Positions 62,200 to 64,000 of a stretch of 64,000 nt of DNA are shown here, piece by piece. The stretch is taken from positions 1-64,000 of the forward strand of contig NZ_CANNGP010000027.1 in the NCBI RefSeq assembly GCF_947504105.1. Direction: 5' to 3'. Every line of letters begins with the position of its first letter. Within the stretch, counting starts at the first letter, position 1. This DNA comes from an uncultured Tateyamaria sp. (GTDB taxonomy: Bacteria > Pseudomonadota > Alphaproteobacteria > Rhodobacterales > Rhodobacteraceae). A model generated the notes under the pieces. That model did not search any database. It was not told the DNA's origin and worked only from the letters and a program-made list of their open reading frames with translations. Both the position numbers and the translations under genes were made by a program.

Positions 62200-63056
62200 G
62201 CCCTGAAAGTCTGGAAACCCTTGGCACCCGGATCGACGAGGTTTTCTTTTTCATCGGTATTGCCATCCTGCTGATTGAACTGGCTGAAGTGCTGTTCAAA
62301 GGCAGACACAAGGGGCGCACGATTGCCGAGATGTTGGTGAGCGCCAGCACGCAAATACCGTCGATTGCCGTGCAGGTTTTCATCCTGACGGGCGCCTACA
62401 TCGTCTACTATATCTTGGCCGAAATCGCCCAGCCCTGGCAGATTCCGCTGACTTGGTGGGGCAGCCTGTTGGCGGTGATTGCAGCCGACCTGACTTACTA
62501 CTGGGAACACAGGATCGCGCATGAGGTGCGTGTGCTCTGGACCCAGCACGCGGTCCATCATTCCTCGCGTGATTACAACATCATCACCGGCATTCGCTTC
62601 GGCCCGCTCGAAGGGGTCTGGAGCCTGATTGCCCACATCCCATTGGTCTTCCTTGGCTTTTCGCCCGAGATGATCTTTTTCGGCATCATCGTGGTGCTGG
62701 CCTACCAGACGTGGATTCATACCGAGGTGATTGGCAAGCTGGGCTGGTTCGACAAGGTTATGAACAGCCCGGCCAACCACCGTGTCCACCACGGCTGTGA
62801 CGACAAGTATATCGACAAGAACTACGGCGGCATCACCGTGATCTGGGATCAGCTTTTCGGCACCTACCAGGCCGAGGAAGAGACGCCGCGCTACGGCCTC
62901 AAGCGCGACTTTGACAGCCGCAACCCGATCCAAGTCTGGTTCTCTGAACTGCCGGGGCTCTGGCACGATGTCGTCAACGCCCGCAGCTGGGGCGAGGCGT
63001 GGCGCTACCTGATGCGCCCTCCGGGCTGGACGCCCTCATCGGACCGGAGTGAATAG
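62196..63056 (+). CDS. sterol desaturase / fatty-acid hydroxylase family membrane enzyme
   Basis: The 286-residue di-iron membrane enzyme has the histidine boxes HRIAHE, HAVHHSS and HRVHHG, with about four spans. The family hydroxylates or desaturates lipids. It is co-transcribed with tetR (ATGA overlap). Its end overlaps the convergent RNase T2 gene by 21 bp. Confidence 0.88.
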   Translation: MSPESLETLGTRIDEVFFFIGIAILLIELAEVLFKGRHKGRTIAEMLVSASTQIPSIAVQVFILTGAYIVYYILAEIAQPWQIPLTWWGSLLAVIAADLTYYWEHRIAHEVRVLWTQHAVHHSSRDYNIITGIRFGPLEGVWSLIAHIPLVFLGFSPEMIFFGIIVVLAYQTWIHTEVIGKLGWFDKVMNSPANHRVHHGCDDKYIDKNYGGITVIWDQLFGTYQAEEETPRYGLKRDFDSRNPIQVWFSELPGLWHDVVNARSWGEAWRYLMRPPGWTPSSDRSE

Positions 63057-63662
63057 CGCATCGCGCGCCGTGCAATCGCGCACCACGTCCTGACCACAGG
63101 GCACCGGGTCAAGTTCACGGGACAGGCATATGCGGGCTTCCTGGATATGCCCCTCGCGGCAGGTGATGGTTACGCCATCAGGCTCCAAACCCGGATTGGA
63201 TTGCAGGAACGCCTCTTCAACCACCGACGCAGGCAGCTTCACCGTTTTATCGAGCTTGCGGAACACGGGCGGGCGCACCACGCGGCCATACGCCTCGCGC
63301 GACAGGGCATAGTAGGCGGGCGCCGACAGGCCGGAACACACACCGTGTTTCTTCCACTGGTGCCACGCCAAACCGGATGTGCCCATGATATCCGCCATGT
63401 CCCGTGTCATTGCACGGTTTGGCGGACGCTCGGCCGTCTGACAATACTCCGGCCAGCCGCGATGGTATTGCGGCCACAGCCCATGCAGGATCCACCCGTG
63501 ATCATGCCGCGCGTCGCATTGGTCCGATCCGCGCGCGTCCCCTTCGTAGGCACACCAGTTCGGCGACCAGCTGAGCGACAGGACGTAATAGTCAAACTCG
63601 CCCGATCGATCCTGCGCCCAGACACCCGTCGCCAGAGCCACCCAAATCAAAACAACACGCAT
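63036..63662 (-). CDS. ribonuclease T2 family protein
   Basis: The 208-residue exported protein has a signal peptide (MRVVLIWVALATGVWAQ) and the two catalytic sites: ILHGLWPQY (CAS I) and HQWKKHGVCSG (CAS II). Several paired cysteines suit disulfides. It would cut RNA outside the cytoplasm. Confidence 0.92.
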   Translation of the reverse strand: MRVVLIWVALATGVWAQDRSGEFDYYVLSLSWSPNWCAYEGDARGSDQCDARHDHGWILHGLWPQYHRGWPEYCQTAERPPNRAMTRDMADIMGTSGLAWHQWKKHGVCSGLSAPAYYALSREAYGRVVRPPVFRKLDKTVKLPASVVEEAFLQSNPGLEPDGVTITCREGHIQEARICLSRELDPVPCGQDVVRDCTARDALFTPVR

Positions 63663-63788
63663 CAGGCTTCCCTTTTCCCGTTGATCCGACTATATCGCCT
63701 CCAAGTTCCCCCACAACGGAAACCCGCCTTGGACCCCAAGGCCGCCTCTTTCAGGCGATGGGAAAGATATGCATAGGAGCATGTGACA

Positions 63789-64000
63789 ATGGCAAAACCG
63801 ATCATGGCCAAGGCCACCGCCGTCTGGCTGGTGGACAACACGACGATCAGCTTCAAGCAGATCGCTGACTTTGTCGAAATGCACGAATTGGAAGTGCAGG
63901 GCATCGCCGATGGTGATGTGGCGGCGGGCGTCAAAGGCTTTGATCCCATTGCCAACAACCAGTTGACGCAAGAAGAAATCGACGCTGCAGAACAGAACCC
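63789..64000 (+). CDS. trcR: DUF1013/TrcR cell-cycle regulator, 5' part
   Basis: The reading frame is open to the window edge. The visible 70 residues, MAKPIMAKATAVWLVDNTTI, QIADFVEMHELEVQGIADGD and KGFDPIANNQLTQEEIDAAE, match the DUF1013/TrcR family start. TrcR-type proteins are conserved alphaproteobacterial cell-cycle regulators. The 3' part is off the window. Confidence 0.9.
   Translation, partial: MAKPIMAKATAVWLVDNTTISFKQIADFVEMHELEVQGIADGDVAAGVKGFDPIANNQLTQEEIDAAEQN

Noticed and set aside
1-64000. CRISPR arrays, rRNA operons, integrons or complete prophage
   Set aside because: No regularly spaced repeats, rRNA sequence, integrase or phage structural genes were recognised.

Overview
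The window looks like chromosome of a Roseobacter-group alphaproteobacterium (Rhodobacterales). The basis is family content rather than a marker rRNA: an Mcl1-type malyl-CoA lyase, COQ9, a DUF1013/TrcR cell-cycle regulator at the right edge, a FYDLN-acid protein, DUF1244, a phnGHIJ...KLN C-P lyase cluster with a separate phnCDE operon, and high-GC coding DNA with many ATGA start/stop overlaps. No rRNA genes or CRISPR arrays are visible. One tRNA (Ala, anticodon GGC) is present.

Left edge (1-3.5 kb) is an accessory scar. It holds an AT-rich stretch with a lone HAD-type phosphatase gene, a complete but frameshifted IS5/IS427-type element bounded by CTAG, and two ruined plasmid-mobilisation genes. 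From 3.5 kb the sequence becomes ordinary host DNA: ergothioneine genes egtD/egtB with a divergent LysR regulator, then a DUF5666 lipoprotein, a DUF6502 protein and a fasciclin lipoprotein arranged around two matching palindromes, then a gamma-glutamyltransferase-like enzyme.

The centre-left (11.3-25.7 kb) is a full phosphonate utilisation region. phnG-H-I-J-(NIPSNAP)-K-L-N run leftward, with a DUF1045 2H-phosphoesterase gene and a phnM beside them. phnF and a second phnM paralogue run rightward. phnC-D-E1-E2 and a hexapeptide transferase form a second leftward operon. Pho-box-like 7-4-7 repeats precede phnG, phnM2 and phnC, which suggests joint control by phosphate starvation and PhnF. A NIPSNAP gene is translationally coupled between phnJ and phnK, and a small opposite-strand gene with its own terminator sits between phnI and phnJ.

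The middle (26-42 kb) is mixed metabolism and housekeeping: accA, LysE with an Lrp regulator, mcl1, a D-amino-acid operon (dgcN, dgcA, exonuclease, D-amino acid aminotransferase), N-formylglutamate amidohydrolase, pyruvate kinase and rpmI-rplT. It also has a BLUF photoreceptor gene convergent with an OmpA-like operon. The BLUF and ompA-like genes share a 16-base identical leader at the same distance from their start codons.

The right part (42-64 kb) has pheS and pheT separated by two other genes. It then carries a methyltransferase/YtoQ/GMC oxidoreductase run, GST, mscL, ald with an Lrp-type regulator, a PhoX-type Tat protein, a 234-bp MITE-like element, rpsU, a CAP+RTX secreted protein, COQ9, a quinone oxidoreductase, a TetR/sterol-desaturase pair with an operator touching the start codon, RNase T2, and the start of trcR. 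A recurring intergenic element (CCCCCGnGGTATTTTCAGYCAGAAGAA-like) follows several genes in this part.
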